Numbered from the stretch's first letter, positions 50,991 to 61,262 are shown. The stretch is DNA of 64,000 bases from Eledone cirrhosa (GCA_964016885.1 OZ024742.1:11096681-11160680), one strand, 5' to 3'. Numbers and translations are program-made. The notes: generated by a model not told the origin, from the letters alone.

Positions 50991-53900
50991 TTAGGTGGAT
51001 ATATCTGTGTTAGGACACCTTACAGGTGATCTACTCAGGTAAGGTGGATATATCTGGGTTATGACACCTTACAGTTGATATACTCAGGTAAGGTGGATAT
51101 ATCTGGGTTAGGACAACTTACAGGTGATTTACTCAGGTAAGGTGGATATATCTGTGTCATAGGACACCTTACAGGTGATATACTCAGGTAAGGTGGATAT
51201 ATCTGGGTTAGGACACCTTACAGGTGATATACTCAGGTAAGGTGGATATATCTGGGTTAGGACACCTTACAGGTGATATACTCAGGTAAGGTGGGTATAT
51301 CTGGGTTAGGACACCTTACGGGTGATATACTCTGGTAAGGTGGATATATCTGGGTTAGGACACCTTACAGGTGATATAATCAGGTAAGGTGGATATATCT
51401 GGGTTATGACACCTTACATGTGATATACTCAGGTAAGGTGGATATATCTGGGCTAGGACACCTTACAGGGGATATACTCAGGTAAGGTGGATATATCTGG
51501 GTTATGACACCTTACAGGTGATATACTCAGGTAAGGTGGATATATATGGTCTAGGACACCTTACAGGTGATATACTCAGGTAAGGTGGATATATCTGGGT
51601 TAGGACACATTACAGGTGATATACTCAGGTAAGGTGGATATATCTGGGTTAGGACACATTACAGGTGATATACTCAGGTAAGGTGGATATATCTGGGTTA
51701 GGACACCTTACAGGTGATATACTCAGGTAAGGTGGATATATCTGGGTTATGACACCTTACAGGGGATATACTCAGGTAAGGTGGATATATCTGGGTTAGG
51801 ACACCTTACAGGTGATATACTCTGGTAAGGGGGATATATCTGGGTTAGGACACCTTACAGTTGATATACTCAGGTAAGGTGGATATATCTGGGCTAGGAC
51901 ACCTTACAGGGGATATACTCTGGTAAGGGGGATATATCTGGGTTAGGACACCTTACAGGTGATATACTCTGGTAAGGTGGGTATATCTGGGTTAGGACAC
52001 CTTACAGGTGATATACTCAGGTAAGGTGGGTATATCTGGGTTAGGAAACTTTACAGGTGATATACTCAGGTAAGGTGGATATATATGGGTTAGGACACCT
52101 TACAGGTGATATACTCAGGTAAGGTGGGTATATCTGGGTTAGGACACCTTACAGGTGATATACTCAGGTAAGGTGGGTATATCTGGGTTAGGACACTTTA
52201 CAGGTGATATACTCAGGTAAGGTGGATATATCTGGTTTAGGACACCTTACAGGTGATATACTCAGGTAAGGTGGATATATCTGGGTTAGGACACCTTACA
52301 GGTGATATACTCAGGTAAGGTGGATATATCTGGGTTAGGACACCTTACAGGTGATATACTCAGTTAAGGTGGATATATCTGGTCTAGGACACCTTACAGG
52401 TGATATACTCAGGTAAGGTGGGTATATCTGGGTTAGGACACCTTACAGGTGATATACTCAGGTAAGGTGGATATATATGGGTTAGGACACCTGACAGCTG
52501 ATATACTCAGGTAAGGTGGATATATATGGGTTAGGACACCTTACAGGTGATATACTCAGGTAAGGTGGGTATATCTGGGTTAGGACACCTTACAGGTGAT
52601 ATACTCAGATAAGGTGGATATATCTGGGTTATGACACCTTACATGTGATATACTCAGGTAAGGTGGATATATCTGGGCTAGGACACCTTACAGGGGATAT
52701 ACTCAGGTAAGGTGGATATATCTGGGTTAGGACACCTTACAGGTGATATACTCAGGTAAGGTGGATATATATGGTCTAGGACACCTTACAGGTGATATAC
52801 TCAGGTAAGGTGGATATATCTGGGTTAGGACACCTTACAGGTGATATACTCAGGTAAGGTGGGTATATCTGTGTTAGGACACCTTACAGGTGATATACTC
52901 AGGTAAGGTGGGTATATCTGTGTTAGGACACCTTACAGGTGATATACTCAGGTAAGGTGGATATATCTGGGTTAGGACACCTTACAGGTGATATACTCAG
53001 GTAAGGTGGGTATATCTGTGTTAGGACACCTTACAGGTGATATACACACGTAAGGTGGATATATCTGGGTTAGGACACCTTACAGGTGATATACTCAGGT
53101 AAGGTGGATATATCTGGGTTAGGACACCTTACAGGTGATATACTCAGGTAAGGTGGGTATATCTGTGTTAGGACACCTTACAGGTGATATACTCAGGTAA
53201 GGTGGATATATCTGGGTTAGGACACCTTACAGGTGATATACTCAGGTAAGGTGGATATATCTGGGTTAGGACACCTTACAGGTGATATACACAGGTAAGG
53301 TGGGTATATCTGGGTTAGGACACCTTACAGGTGATATACTCAGGTAAGGTGGGTATATCTGTGTTAGGACACCTTACAGGTGATATACTCAGGTAAGGTG
53401 GATATATCTGGGTTATGACACCTTACATGTGATATAATCAGGTAAGGTGGATATATCTGGGTTAGGACACCTTACAGGTGATATACTCAGGTAAGGTGGA
53501 TATATCTGGGTTAGGACACCTTACAGGTGATATACTCAGGTAAGGTGGATATATATGGGTTAGGACACCTGACAGCTGATATACTCAGGTAAGGTGGATA
53601 TATATGGGTTAGGACACCTTACAGGTGATATACTCAGGTAGGGGGGATATATCTGGGTTAGGACACCTTACAGGTGATATACTCAGGTAAGGTGGATATA
53701 TCTGGGCTAGGACACCTTACAGGTGTCATACTCAGGTAGGGGGGATATATCTGGGTTAGGACACCTTACAGGTGATATACTCAGGTAAGGTGGATATATC
53801 TGGGTTAGGACACCTTACAGGTGATATACTCAGGTAGGGGGGATATATCTGAGTTAGGACACCTTACAGGTGATATACTCAGGTAAGGTGGATATATCTG

Positions 53901-54788
53901 GGCTAGGACACCTTACAGGTGATATACTCAGGTAAGGTGGATATATCTGGGTTAGGACACCTTACAGGTGATATACTCAGGTAGGGGGGATATATCTGAG
54001 TTAGGACACCTTACAGGTGATATACTCAGGTAAGGTGGATATATCTGGGTTAGGACACCTTACAGGTGATATACTCAGGTAGGGGGATATATCTGAGTTA
54101 GGACACCTTACAGGTGATATACTCAGGTGAGGTGGATATATCTAGTTTAGGACACCTTACAGGTGATATACTCAGGTAGGGGGGATATATCTTTGTTAGG
54201 ACACCTTACAGGTGATATACTAAGGTAAGGTGGGTATATCTGGGTTAGGATACCTTACAGGTGATATACACAGGTAAGGTGGATATATCTGGGTTAGGAC
54301 ACCTTACAGGTGATATACTAAGGTAAGGTGGGTATATCTGGGTTCGGACACCTTACAGGTGATATACTCAGGTAAGGTGGATATATATGGGTTAGGACAC
54401 CTTACAGGTGATATACTCTGGTAAGGTGGATATATCTGGGTTAGGACACCTTACAAGTGATTTACTTAGGTAAGGTGGATATATCTGGGTCATAGGACAC
54501 CTTACAGGTGATATACTCAGGTAAGGTGGATATATCTGGGTCATAGGACACCTTACAGGTGATATACTCAAGTGAGGTCGATATATCTGGGTTAGGACAC
54601 CTTACAGTTGATATACTGAGGTAAGGTGGACATATCTGGGTTAGGACACCTTACAGGTGATATACACAGGTAAGGTGGAAATATCTGGGCTAGAACACCT
54701 TACAGGTGTATATACTCAGGTAAGATGGATATATCTGGTCTATGACACCTTACAGGTGATATACTCAGGTAAGGTGGATATATCTTGG

Positions 54789-54890
54789 TTGTTAGGTAAG
54801 GTAGCTATATCTGGGTGACAACAGATAGAAGTTCTTAAAAGTGATATTGTTAGGTAAGGTGGTTGTACCTGGGTGATAATCTTATTGACG
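54789..54890. repeat. Diverged edge units of the array (58-bp period)
   Basis: GTTAGGTAAGG begins at 54,791 and again at 54,849, a period of 58 bp. Each is followed by a diverged TATCTGGGTGA or GTACCTGGGTGA and by AAAAGTGATATTGTTAGG-like sequence. These units align to the array monomer but are longer and much more diverged. They may be remnants of the pre-expansion sequence. Confidence 0.65.
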
Positions 54891-55127
54891 TTTTCGATGG
54901 AATGACCGGCATTGGTGTGTAGACACCAACACCGACCATTACCCTCCACCACCCTCACCTCAACTCTCATCGACATAATTAGCCACTACCACCGCCACAA
55001 CCACCACCACCATCTATTTCGCTCACCTTCTCCCTCTCACTCTCTCTCTATCTCTCTCTCTCTCTCTCTCACACTCACCTCCCCTCCCTCTATATATATC
55101 TTTCTCTCTTTCTCTCATACACTCACC

Positions 55128-55162
<35 letters not shown>

Positions 55163-55240
55163 CACTCACTTCACTCTTTCTCTCTCTCTCTCTCTCTCTC
55201 ATACACTCACTTCACTCTTTCTCTCGCTCTCTGACTGGAA
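54891..55240. repeat. Short unique stretch then (CT)n-rich tract
   Basis: About 100 bp of mixed sequence and CCACCAC triplets is followed at 55,020-55,235 by repeated blocks of (CT)n plus CATACACTCACTTCACTC, each about 50-60 bp. The block spacing suggests a young compound minisatellite with at least three units. Ser/Leu-rich open frames are artefacts. Confidence 0.75.
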
Positions 55241-55540
55241 AAAAATCAGCTTTTCACACTTGGAGACGGGTATACTCTACCGATTTTTAACTTCCAAAGA
55301 GATGCCGTATATCGGAACCCTTTACGTCTCAATCAAGATTTAAGGGTTCCTGTATATAAGCAGTGTTCACCGAATCACGAGAAAATAATGAAGGAATCAT
55401 TTCATTGAGAATTTTTCTTTTCTTTTACATAAAATATCTTGTACGATTCTTGTAGCCTCAATTCTCTATTTAAAAAATGGAATACTTCATCTATATACAC
55501 TCTTTCGTCCTCTCTATTTCTATACACTGTTCTCCCCCCC
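55241..55540. other. Unassigned
   Basis: Mixed composition, with no recognised element or exon. A poly-C run (about 15 C) sits at about 55,536-55,549. Confidence 0.4.
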
Positions 55541-55574
55541 CCCCCCTCTCTCTCTCTCTCAGACACACACACAC

Positions 55575-55629
<55 letters not shown>

Positions 55630-55713
55630 CATATATATATACATTATATATATATATATATATTAATAAAAGGAATTCCAACTTTGGATATATATATATG
55701 TATATATATATGC

Positions 55714-55746
<33 letters not shown>

Positions 55747-55797
55747 TATATACATTATATACATTATATATATATATATATATACTGTATATATATA

Positions 55798-55896
<99 letters not shown>

Positions 55897-55963
55897 TCTA
55901 TATATATATATAAGGGTGAAAGCAGCGATACTTTGCTTAAATTTTAATCTGTTATTTAATAAA

Positions 55964-56040
<77 letters not shown>
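55541..56040. repeat. TA-repeat field with embedded 50-bp module
   Basis: Mostly (TA)n with a repeated TATATACTGTATATA variant. It is broken at about 55,661-55,685 by AATAAAAGGAATTCCAACTTTGG and at 55,912-55,965 by the module GTGAAAGCAGCGATACTTTG, which is also found inverted at 2,290-2,345. Tyr/Ile open frames are artefacts. Confidence 0.9.
55912..55965 (+). repeat. Second copy of the 50-bp TA-flanked module
   Basis: It reads GGTGAAAGCAGCGATACTTT, GCTTAAATTTTAATCTGTTA, TTTAA, matching the reverse complement of 2,290-2,340 with few changes. TA tracts lie on both sides. Unknown element end. Confidence 0.65.
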
Positions 56041-56044
<4 letters not shown>

Positions 56045-56418
56045 ACATATAACCTATAGGAAATCATTACTGCTTTGTGTTTTTTTAAGCTGTCTTAAAA
56101 TGATGTCTGCTGCATTTACTTCGCCATGTCTTCTGATATAATACTTCCCCCCTCCATATCTTCTACACAGCCATTAGTCGGTGTAAGACTATGAGAAGAC
56201 AGATCAACTAAAAATGACAACGAAATTTCCTACAAATCACAACCTATCTTTGTAATAAAAACAATTGGACGATGAAAATATTGATCTGCAGACTGTCAAC
56301 TGGAATGTCACAGGGTACACTAACAGTTTTAATAACAGTTTAGAAGTATTTTTTTGTTTTCATTTTCGTATTTTATAAAGAAAAACCTTGGAGATGAATA
56401 ATATATGCTGTATATGAC
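56041..56418. other. Unassigned AT-rich DNA
   Basis: No gene, RNA or recognised transposon is visible. Confidence 0.4.
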
Positions 56419-56560
56419 GGCGCGTGGCTTAGTGGCGACACATTTGGATTAGCAACCGTGAGGTTGCTAGTTCAATTCCCGGACCGGGTAATAGATTATT
56501 TCCTTGAGCAAGACACTTTAATTTACGTTGCTTCATCTGTCAGGAGTTACGATCAGTAGA
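56419..56560 (+). mobile_element. tRNA-derived SINE, second family
   Basis: A box GCGTGGCTTAGTGGC and B box AGTTCAATTCCCGG lie at tRNA-like spacing, with a GCAACCGTGAGGTTGC anticodon-arm-like hairpin between them. The tail is CCTTGAGCAAGACACTTTAA, TTTACGTTGCTTC. This is the second widespread cephalopod SINE layout. The 3' limit is uncertain. Confidence 0.85.
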
Positions 56561-56933
56561 TACTATCAGATCAAGACTGACTTGGATGAAATAGCAATAT
56601 AAACTATTCTCCAGTTTGATGTTTACCAAAATAGGTTCGCTGGAAACACCGTCACTTGTTCGCCTTCTCCCACTTATTCCTGAGTGGGTCCTGGGAGAAG
56701 AGTCCACAAACACTCTTTCGAGCGGGTCCTGTCAGAAACACCCGTCTCCAATTGATCCGGCTGGATCCGCAAGCGAGACCAGTCAAGTTCATGGATGTTA
56801 TCCAACAATCTTGCTCGGGTGTCTACCCCTGGGTCTCCGGAGAAAAAATTCTGGAGTTCTTTGATATCAGGTGTATTTTAATAAAATTGAATATAAACTT
56901 ATTTTCAGAAGTGGAGATTTAAAAAAAAATATA
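56561..56933. other. Unassigned, GC-richer island
   Basis: 56,640-56,850 is GC-richer than its surroundings (GGGTCCTGGGAGAAGAGTCC; CTACCCCTGGGTCTCCGGAG). It contains the near-repeat 'GAGTGGGTCCTG/GAGCGGGTCCTG'. Two overlapping small frames exist, but neither shows a recognised domain or good splice signals. It could be a decayed element. Confidence 0.35.
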
Positions 56934-57165
56934 TGGTTTCCATTGTTTTTCTTTTAGGGGAATGGGGATTAATAGTAAAATCTAGAAGTGGAGATTATTC
57001 CAAAACTATAAATTTAAGTACCTTTGTTTTTCAGGGTAGTTCCATTGTTTTTAAGAGTATTAGTACAATCTAGAGATAGGTCTCCCCAAAACTATAGATT
57101 TAAGTTCCATTGTTTTTCAGGATAGTGGAGAGTATGAGTAAAATCTAAATATGGGTTCTACGCAC
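56934..57165. repeat. Tandem repeat, about 85 bp, two to three diverged copies
   Basis: TTCCATTGTTTTTC, GTAAAATCTAGA and CCAAAACTATAAATTTAAG recur in order at about 85-bp spacing, with the last copy partial. No coding potential. Confidence 0.7.
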
Positions 57166-57410
57166 GTGGGCTAGATGATAAGATAATCTTAGAAACAAAT
57201 ACTGCGGTGTGTATGTATTGAAACTATTTTACGTAATTATTTCATTGATCTATCGACTTTCTAATTAATCTGTTGCTACACTGAAGTAGACTGATGTTAA
57301 TTACAAAAATAATTTTAATATTAAAACACTCCAATATCAGATTATTTATACTGATAAATCCTGTGTTGAAATATACTACATTGTAATATATCATGTATGT
57401 AAGTATATGA
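57166..57410. other. Unassigned
   Basis: AT-rich and unremarkable. Confidence 0.35.
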
Positions 57411-57602
57411 GTGGTTGTGTGTGTGTGTGTGGTGTGTGTGTGTGTGTGTGCATATGTATATGTGCATGCATACACTCACACACACACATATATATATATA
57501 CTTACATTCTTATCTATCTATCTCGCTCGCTCTCCCTCTCTCTTACTCCTAACTCTCTCTCTCTCTCTCTCTTACTCCTAACTCTCTCTCTCTCTTACTC
57601 CT

Positions 57603-57673
<71 letters not shown>
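57411..57673. repeat. TG, CT and TA microsatellite cluster
   Basis: (TG)n at about 57,417-57,450, a (CT)n tract with CTTACTCCTAA interruptions to 57,637, then (TA)n ending exactly at the Penelope-like terminus at 57,674. Confidence 0.9.
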
Positions 57674-57676
<3 letters not shown>

Positions 57677-58235
57677 AAGATGAATATAAAATGAAAGTGC
57701 TTTATTTGAAAAGGAATTTATTAGGTATTGACATATGTTTCTGTAACAGGCGGAATACCTATGTATCGCTGCTTGCGTAATCATATAATGTTAGCAAGTA
57801 TTCGATAGCAAATGTATAATCAGTTGTCACTTCTTCAGAGATTCTGAATAAATTTTGATTTTTTCTTATCAGTAATGTTATTAAACCATCTTATTGCTTC
57901 ATGAGTGTTACCCCATAGTTTAATTTCTACTTTAACCTTAACTTGGGGGATAATTCTGTCTAGTATATATTTGCTGATTTTGCCTATATCAGATTTAGAG
58001 GGGCATATAAGTCTAATCTTAGGGTTAGTATCGAAGTTTACCTTGTGGTCCTTCAGGTTGAAGGATGGTATAGCTGGTGTTAAGGGTTGCGTTCTATCGT
58101 CAATACAAAGTTTTTTAACAATTACACATGTCGAGTTGTTGATGTTTTTAAGTGTAGCTTCATTAGTTTTCTTGTATTTTTTATGCAATTCCTTACGGAT
58201 GAAGTTATTGTAAGTGTCCACATCCATGGTATATA
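57674..58235 (-). mobile_element. Penelope-like element copy 1, internally deleted, inverted
   Basis: Read on the minus strand, the copy starts at the junction (58,235) with YTMDVDTYNNFIRKEL and runs through FNLKDHKVNFDTNPKIRLIC, PSKSDIGKISKYILDRIIPQ, WGNTHEAIRWFNNITDKKKS, KFIQ. These are the thumb-proximal and early palm blocks of the reverse transcriptase. At about 57,838-57,850 it jumps from ATTTATTCAG directly into CTCTGAAGAAGTGACAAC, which is 3' untranslated sequence in copy 2 at about 60,648. About 2 kb is therefore missing. The A-run that is frameshifted in copy 2 is intact here. Terminal sequence GAAAAGATGAATAT abuts a TA tract. Confidence 0.88.
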
Positions 58236-59363
58236 TTACAATAACTTCATCCGTAAGGAATTGCATAAAAAATACAAGAAAACTAATGAAGCTACACTTA
58301 AAAACATCAACAACTCGGCATGTGAAATTGTTAAAAAACTTTGTATTGACGATAGAACGCAACCCTTAACACCAGCTATACCATCCTTCAACCTGAAGGA
58401 CCACAAGGTAAACTTCGATACTAACCCTAAGATTAGACTTATATGCCCCTCTAAATCTGATATAGGCAAAATTAGCAAATATATACTAGACATAATTATC
58501 CCCCAAGTTAAGGTTAAAGTAGAGATTAAACTATGGGGTAACACTCACGAAGCAATAAGATGGTTTAATAACATTACTGATAAGAAAAAAATCAAAATTT
58601 ATTCAGTTTGATATTGATGAATATTATTCCTCAATTTCACCTGATACTCTACATGAAGCTCTTTCGTTCGCTAAGGCTAATTCCGACCTTACGGATGCTG
58701 AAATTAAAATTATTATGGAAGCGAGGAAAACTATAGTTAAATTCGATGATAGCTACTGGGTTCGCAAATTTTGATATTACTAATTTTGATATTACTATGG
58801 GTTCTAATGATTCGGCGGAAGTAACAGATCTTGTGGGAATTTATATCACCCACAGACTACAAGGAAAATTCAAGGATCTCCACGGTGGAATCTACCGTGA
58901 TGATGCGCTCCTATTAGTTAAGCATATGAATAACCATAATTTAGAAAGGATGCGTAAAAATATCAGAAAGCTTTTTAAGGAACTAGGATTAAATATTACA
59001 TTTGAATATAACCTCAAAGAGGTCAATTTCCTTGACGTTACTTTGAATCTCAATACAGATACGATTAAACCGTTCCATAAACTAAATGAGAACCTTAAAT
59101 ATGTAAATACGAGTTCTAACCATCCACTCTCTATAATTAAATCCATCCCTAGAAATGTTTCTCTTAGAATCTCCCGCCTGTCGTCCAACCAACAAACCTT
59201 CAAAGAACATGCCGAATATTATGATGATGCACTTAGGAAAGCCGGACACCTAGATAATATAGAGTATATAGTCGAAGATCACCAAAACACCCAAAATAAA
59301 TCCGATAGGAGTAGAAATAGCACAGAATCACCACCATACATACACTACCGCAATAGACAGTAA
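58236..59363 (+). pseudogene. Penelope-like reverse transcriptase, frameshifted
   Basis: Visible blocks in order are FNLKDHKVNFDTNPKIRLIC and PSKSDIGKISKYILD (RT1-2), FDIDEYYSSIS (motif A with the catalytic Asp), NFDITMGSNDSAEVTDLVG (motif B), GIYRDDALLL (motif C, YRDD at 58,893-58,904), then NITFEYNLKEVNFLDVTLNL (motif D/E region). Two breaks are seen. One is an extra A in the A-run at about 58,584-58,590; copy 1 has the in-frame version. The other is a 15-bp tandem duplication TTTTGATATTACTAA at about 58,768-58,795. The enzyme would copy element RNA at chromosomal nicks. This copy cannot be functional. Confidence 0.88.
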
Positions 59364-60165
59364 TAGTGGCACACCACCAAACAGAAGGCGATGTAAAGAG
59401 TATATTTGGTACAACCCGGTATATAACAACTCTATTAAAACCAATCTACCCTCACAATTCTTTCGATTAGTTAAAAAACACTTTCCAACATCACACAAAT
59501 ATAATAAAATCTTAAACCCTAACACTATTCGACTTTCATATTCAACCGCCCCTAATATTGAACAACATATAAAAAAGCTTAACGCAAAACGGTTGTATAA
59601 ACGCCTTCCAACACATAACAATACACGTAAAACATTAGCTATAACATCACAAAACAACAAACAACATCCTGTCCTACCTAAGCAACCTCATCAACCCATC
59701 TATGACAATACAACAACGCAAAATTATAATTGCAACTGTGTCCAACCAGGAATGTGTCCGTTGAACAATCAGTGTCTTGAACGCAACATCGTATACAAAT
59801 GTACTATCGAATCGGATAGACAGAAGTGGTACTATGTGGGATCTACAGCCACCTCCTTCAAATCACGCCTTTATAGACATCGTTACTCGATAAAACATGA
59901 AAACCAGCGTTATGTAACAACACTCGCAGACAAGGCTTCGCAGCTGCGTGAAAATAACCAACAATTTCACCTAAAATGGGATATAATAGCGGCCCCCCCC
60001 CCCATATTCCCACGGACAGGAATTTTGTAAATTATGTAATGTGGAATTATTTTGTATTATGAAATCCAAAAACATTTTATTAAATAACAGAATAGAGCGA
60101 TCGTTATACTGTAACCATCGCTTAAAATCTACATTTTCATATTATAAATACTACCAGGATTGAAC
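59364..60165 (+). pseudogene. Penelope-like linker, Cys motif and GIY-YIG nuclease, frameshifted
   Basis: After a frame change near 59,340-59,370 the product reads CKEYIWYNPVYNNSIKTNLP, SQFFRLVKKHFPTSHKYNKI, IRLSYSTAPNIEQHI, the conserved linker of this family. Then comes the Cys motif CNCVQPGMCPLNNQCLERNI and the GIY-YIG core YKCTIES-WYYVGSTATSFKSRLYRH. An 11-C run at 59,993-60,003 shifts frame. Beyond it, in another frame, come CKLCNVE, LLNNRIERS and CNHRLKS, the conserved tail, ending near 60,162. The nuclease would nick the integration target. A slipped homopolymer is the likely inactivating lesion. Confidence 0.88.
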
Positions 60166-60813
60166 GCCTGTCTCTATCTCCGTTTGATTGTCAAAATAGA
60201 TATTAACATTCTCTATTAGTCTTAATTCTATCAACTCTTCTATTATTTACCATTTAATATAAACTGCTATAGATAAAATGAGATTTCTGATTTCTTAATT
60301 CAATTCCCTAATGCATATACCAGCTGGCTACTAGCATTGTTGTTATTCAGCAGCAATCGAAATCTCCCCCTTCCCCAATTGACACTTTATAATTAATACT
60401 ACTACACCAAATGACCAGCCCTGTCCACTGTCCAATTGGTCAAGTAGAGATTAAAATTGGCACTCCCAAAAATTCTTATTTAGATAAAATGAACCATTTA
60501 CTCGTGGTATTCTCATTAGAAACCCTTTATATACTTGTTTACCAGTAAATTGAATTACCATCTGTCATATACTATCCCCTCTCTTCTTCCTCTATTACTA
60601 ATATAAATACTTCAATTTTTCTGATTTTATCCAATTTATCCAAAATCTCTGAAGAAGTGACAACTGTTTATACATTTGCTATCGAATACTTGCTAACATT
60701 ATATGATTACGCAAGCAGCGATACATAGGTATTCCGTCTGTTACAGAAACATATGTCAATACCTAATAAATTCCTTTTCAAAAAAAGCACTTTCATTTTA
60801 TATTCATCTTTTC
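60166..60813 (+). other. 3' untranslated region of the Penelope-like element
   Basis: AT-rich and non-coding. The last 170 bp (60,645-60,813) are repeated inverted at 57,674-57,840. They contain AGGTATT...CTGTTACAGAAACATATGTC-AATACCT, an imperfect stem around a GAAAC-ATAT-GTC core resembling the 3' half of a hammerhead ribozyme. Confidence 0.75.
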
Positions 60814-61017
60814 TACATTTTCTCCGGAATATAATTTATACTCGTTGAGCAAACCTACACGTACGCTGTTCATCTCTAACGTAACGATATATTATCACTA
60901 CATTATTGATAACCTGAAATTTTATATATATATATATATATACTTGCAGTGTATCCCGGCGTTGCACAGGTAAGAACATTGGTGATAGCACCTCCAATGA
61001 GAAGCGTTTATTTGTGA
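60814..61017. other. Unassigned
   Basis: AT-rich, with a short TA run at about 60,925 and GTATCCCGGCGTTGCACAGG at about 60,951. I cannot place it. Confidence 0.35.
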
Positions 61018-61262
61018 GTGTCTTTTAAAAAATCGCGAACTGGACATGCTCACCGACATCCAGAGTTGACACTGCACTCAGTGCTCCTGTGGGAGCCCCT
61101 GCATGGACACACTGGAAGAAGAAGACCAAAGTTAACATATGTTGATGCCCTAAGGACTGACACTGGTCTGTTGGAGACGCAGGACATGGCAGCGATAATG
61201 AGGGACAGAGACTGCTGGAGAGGACTTGTCCATGGACCTCGGGAATTTTACCCGCACTAGAT
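61018..61262 (+). pseudogene. LINE 3' end: ORF2 C-terminal tail
   Basis: One open frame reads HSVLLWEPLHGHTGRRRPKL, TYVDALRTDTGLLETQDMAA, IMRDRDCWRGLVHGPREFYP, H and a stop. The 'GRRRPKLTYVD-L--DTGL...M-DRD-WR' pattern is the tail after the reverse transcriptase in many invertebrate LINEs. The 3' end is GGGAATTTTACCCGCACTAG and a short GATA run. The same 3' end recurs at 62,140-62,190. The enzyme domains are missing (5' truncation). Confidence 0.75.

Larger units (their letters stand above)
14975..54788. repeat. 40-kb minisatellite of 49/51-bp units, about 800 copies
   Basis: The consensus 49-bp unit on the plus strand is GGACACCTTACAGGTGATAT, ACTCAGGTAAGGTGGATATA, TCTGGGTTA. A 51-bp form ends GGGTCATA instead of GGGTTA. 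Counting confirms 49 bp (for example 15,961 to 16,010). The array is continuous: no transposon, single-copy segment or other repeat interrupts it over 39.8 kb. Common variants are GTTGATATAC, GGGTATATC, GGTGAGGTGG, ATATACACACG, TCGGGGTTA and ACAGATTATATAC, and their order recurs in large blocks. Each unit holds the inverted repeat CACCTTAC/GTAAGGTG around a 15-nt loop. Open frames of up to 118 codons on the minus strand occur only where 51-bp units run together. Confidence 0.98.
58236..60813 (+). mobile_element. Penelope-like element copy 2, nearly full length 3' part
   Basis: It lies head to head with copy 1. From 58,236 it encodes the reverse transcriptase, linker, Cys motif and GIY-YIG nuclease of one polyprotein, followed by about 640 bp of 3' untranslated DNA. 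It ends at AATAAATTCCTTTTC...ATATTCATCTTTTC (60,813), the exact complement of the copy 1 terminus at 57,674. The extreme N-terminus is missing (5' truncation). The element is dead because of several frameshifts, detailed in the two coding entries. Confidence 0.9.

Noticed and set aside
14975..54788. The array as a CRISPR locus or as a tandem protein-coding gene
   Set aside because: Monomers are contiguous with no unique spacers, there are no cas genes and the context is eukaryotic. Frames break at every 49-bp monomer, so a continuous protein is impossible.
54740..54976. A possible exon on the minus strand (VRVVEGNGRCWCLHTNAGHS, IENVNKIITQ then GTACAA) upstream of the 14.8-kb exon
   Set aside because: The composition looks coding and the position is suggestive, but the acceptor lacks a pyrimidine tract, the donor is weak, and its phase-0 end does not match the split codon at the start of the 14,824-14,953 exon.
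56616..56922. Small overlapping frames in the GC-richer island
   Set aside because: Two frames of similar length overlap with no recognised motif, and neither has convincing splice sites. It is left as unassigned.
57835..58362. Treating the whole minus-strand frame at 57,835-58,362 as one protein
   Set aside because: Residues upstream of the junction at 58,235 are the antisense of copy 2. Only the part from about YTMDVDTYNN onward belongs to the Penelope-like element. The mirror case applies to 58,087-58,235 on the plus strand.
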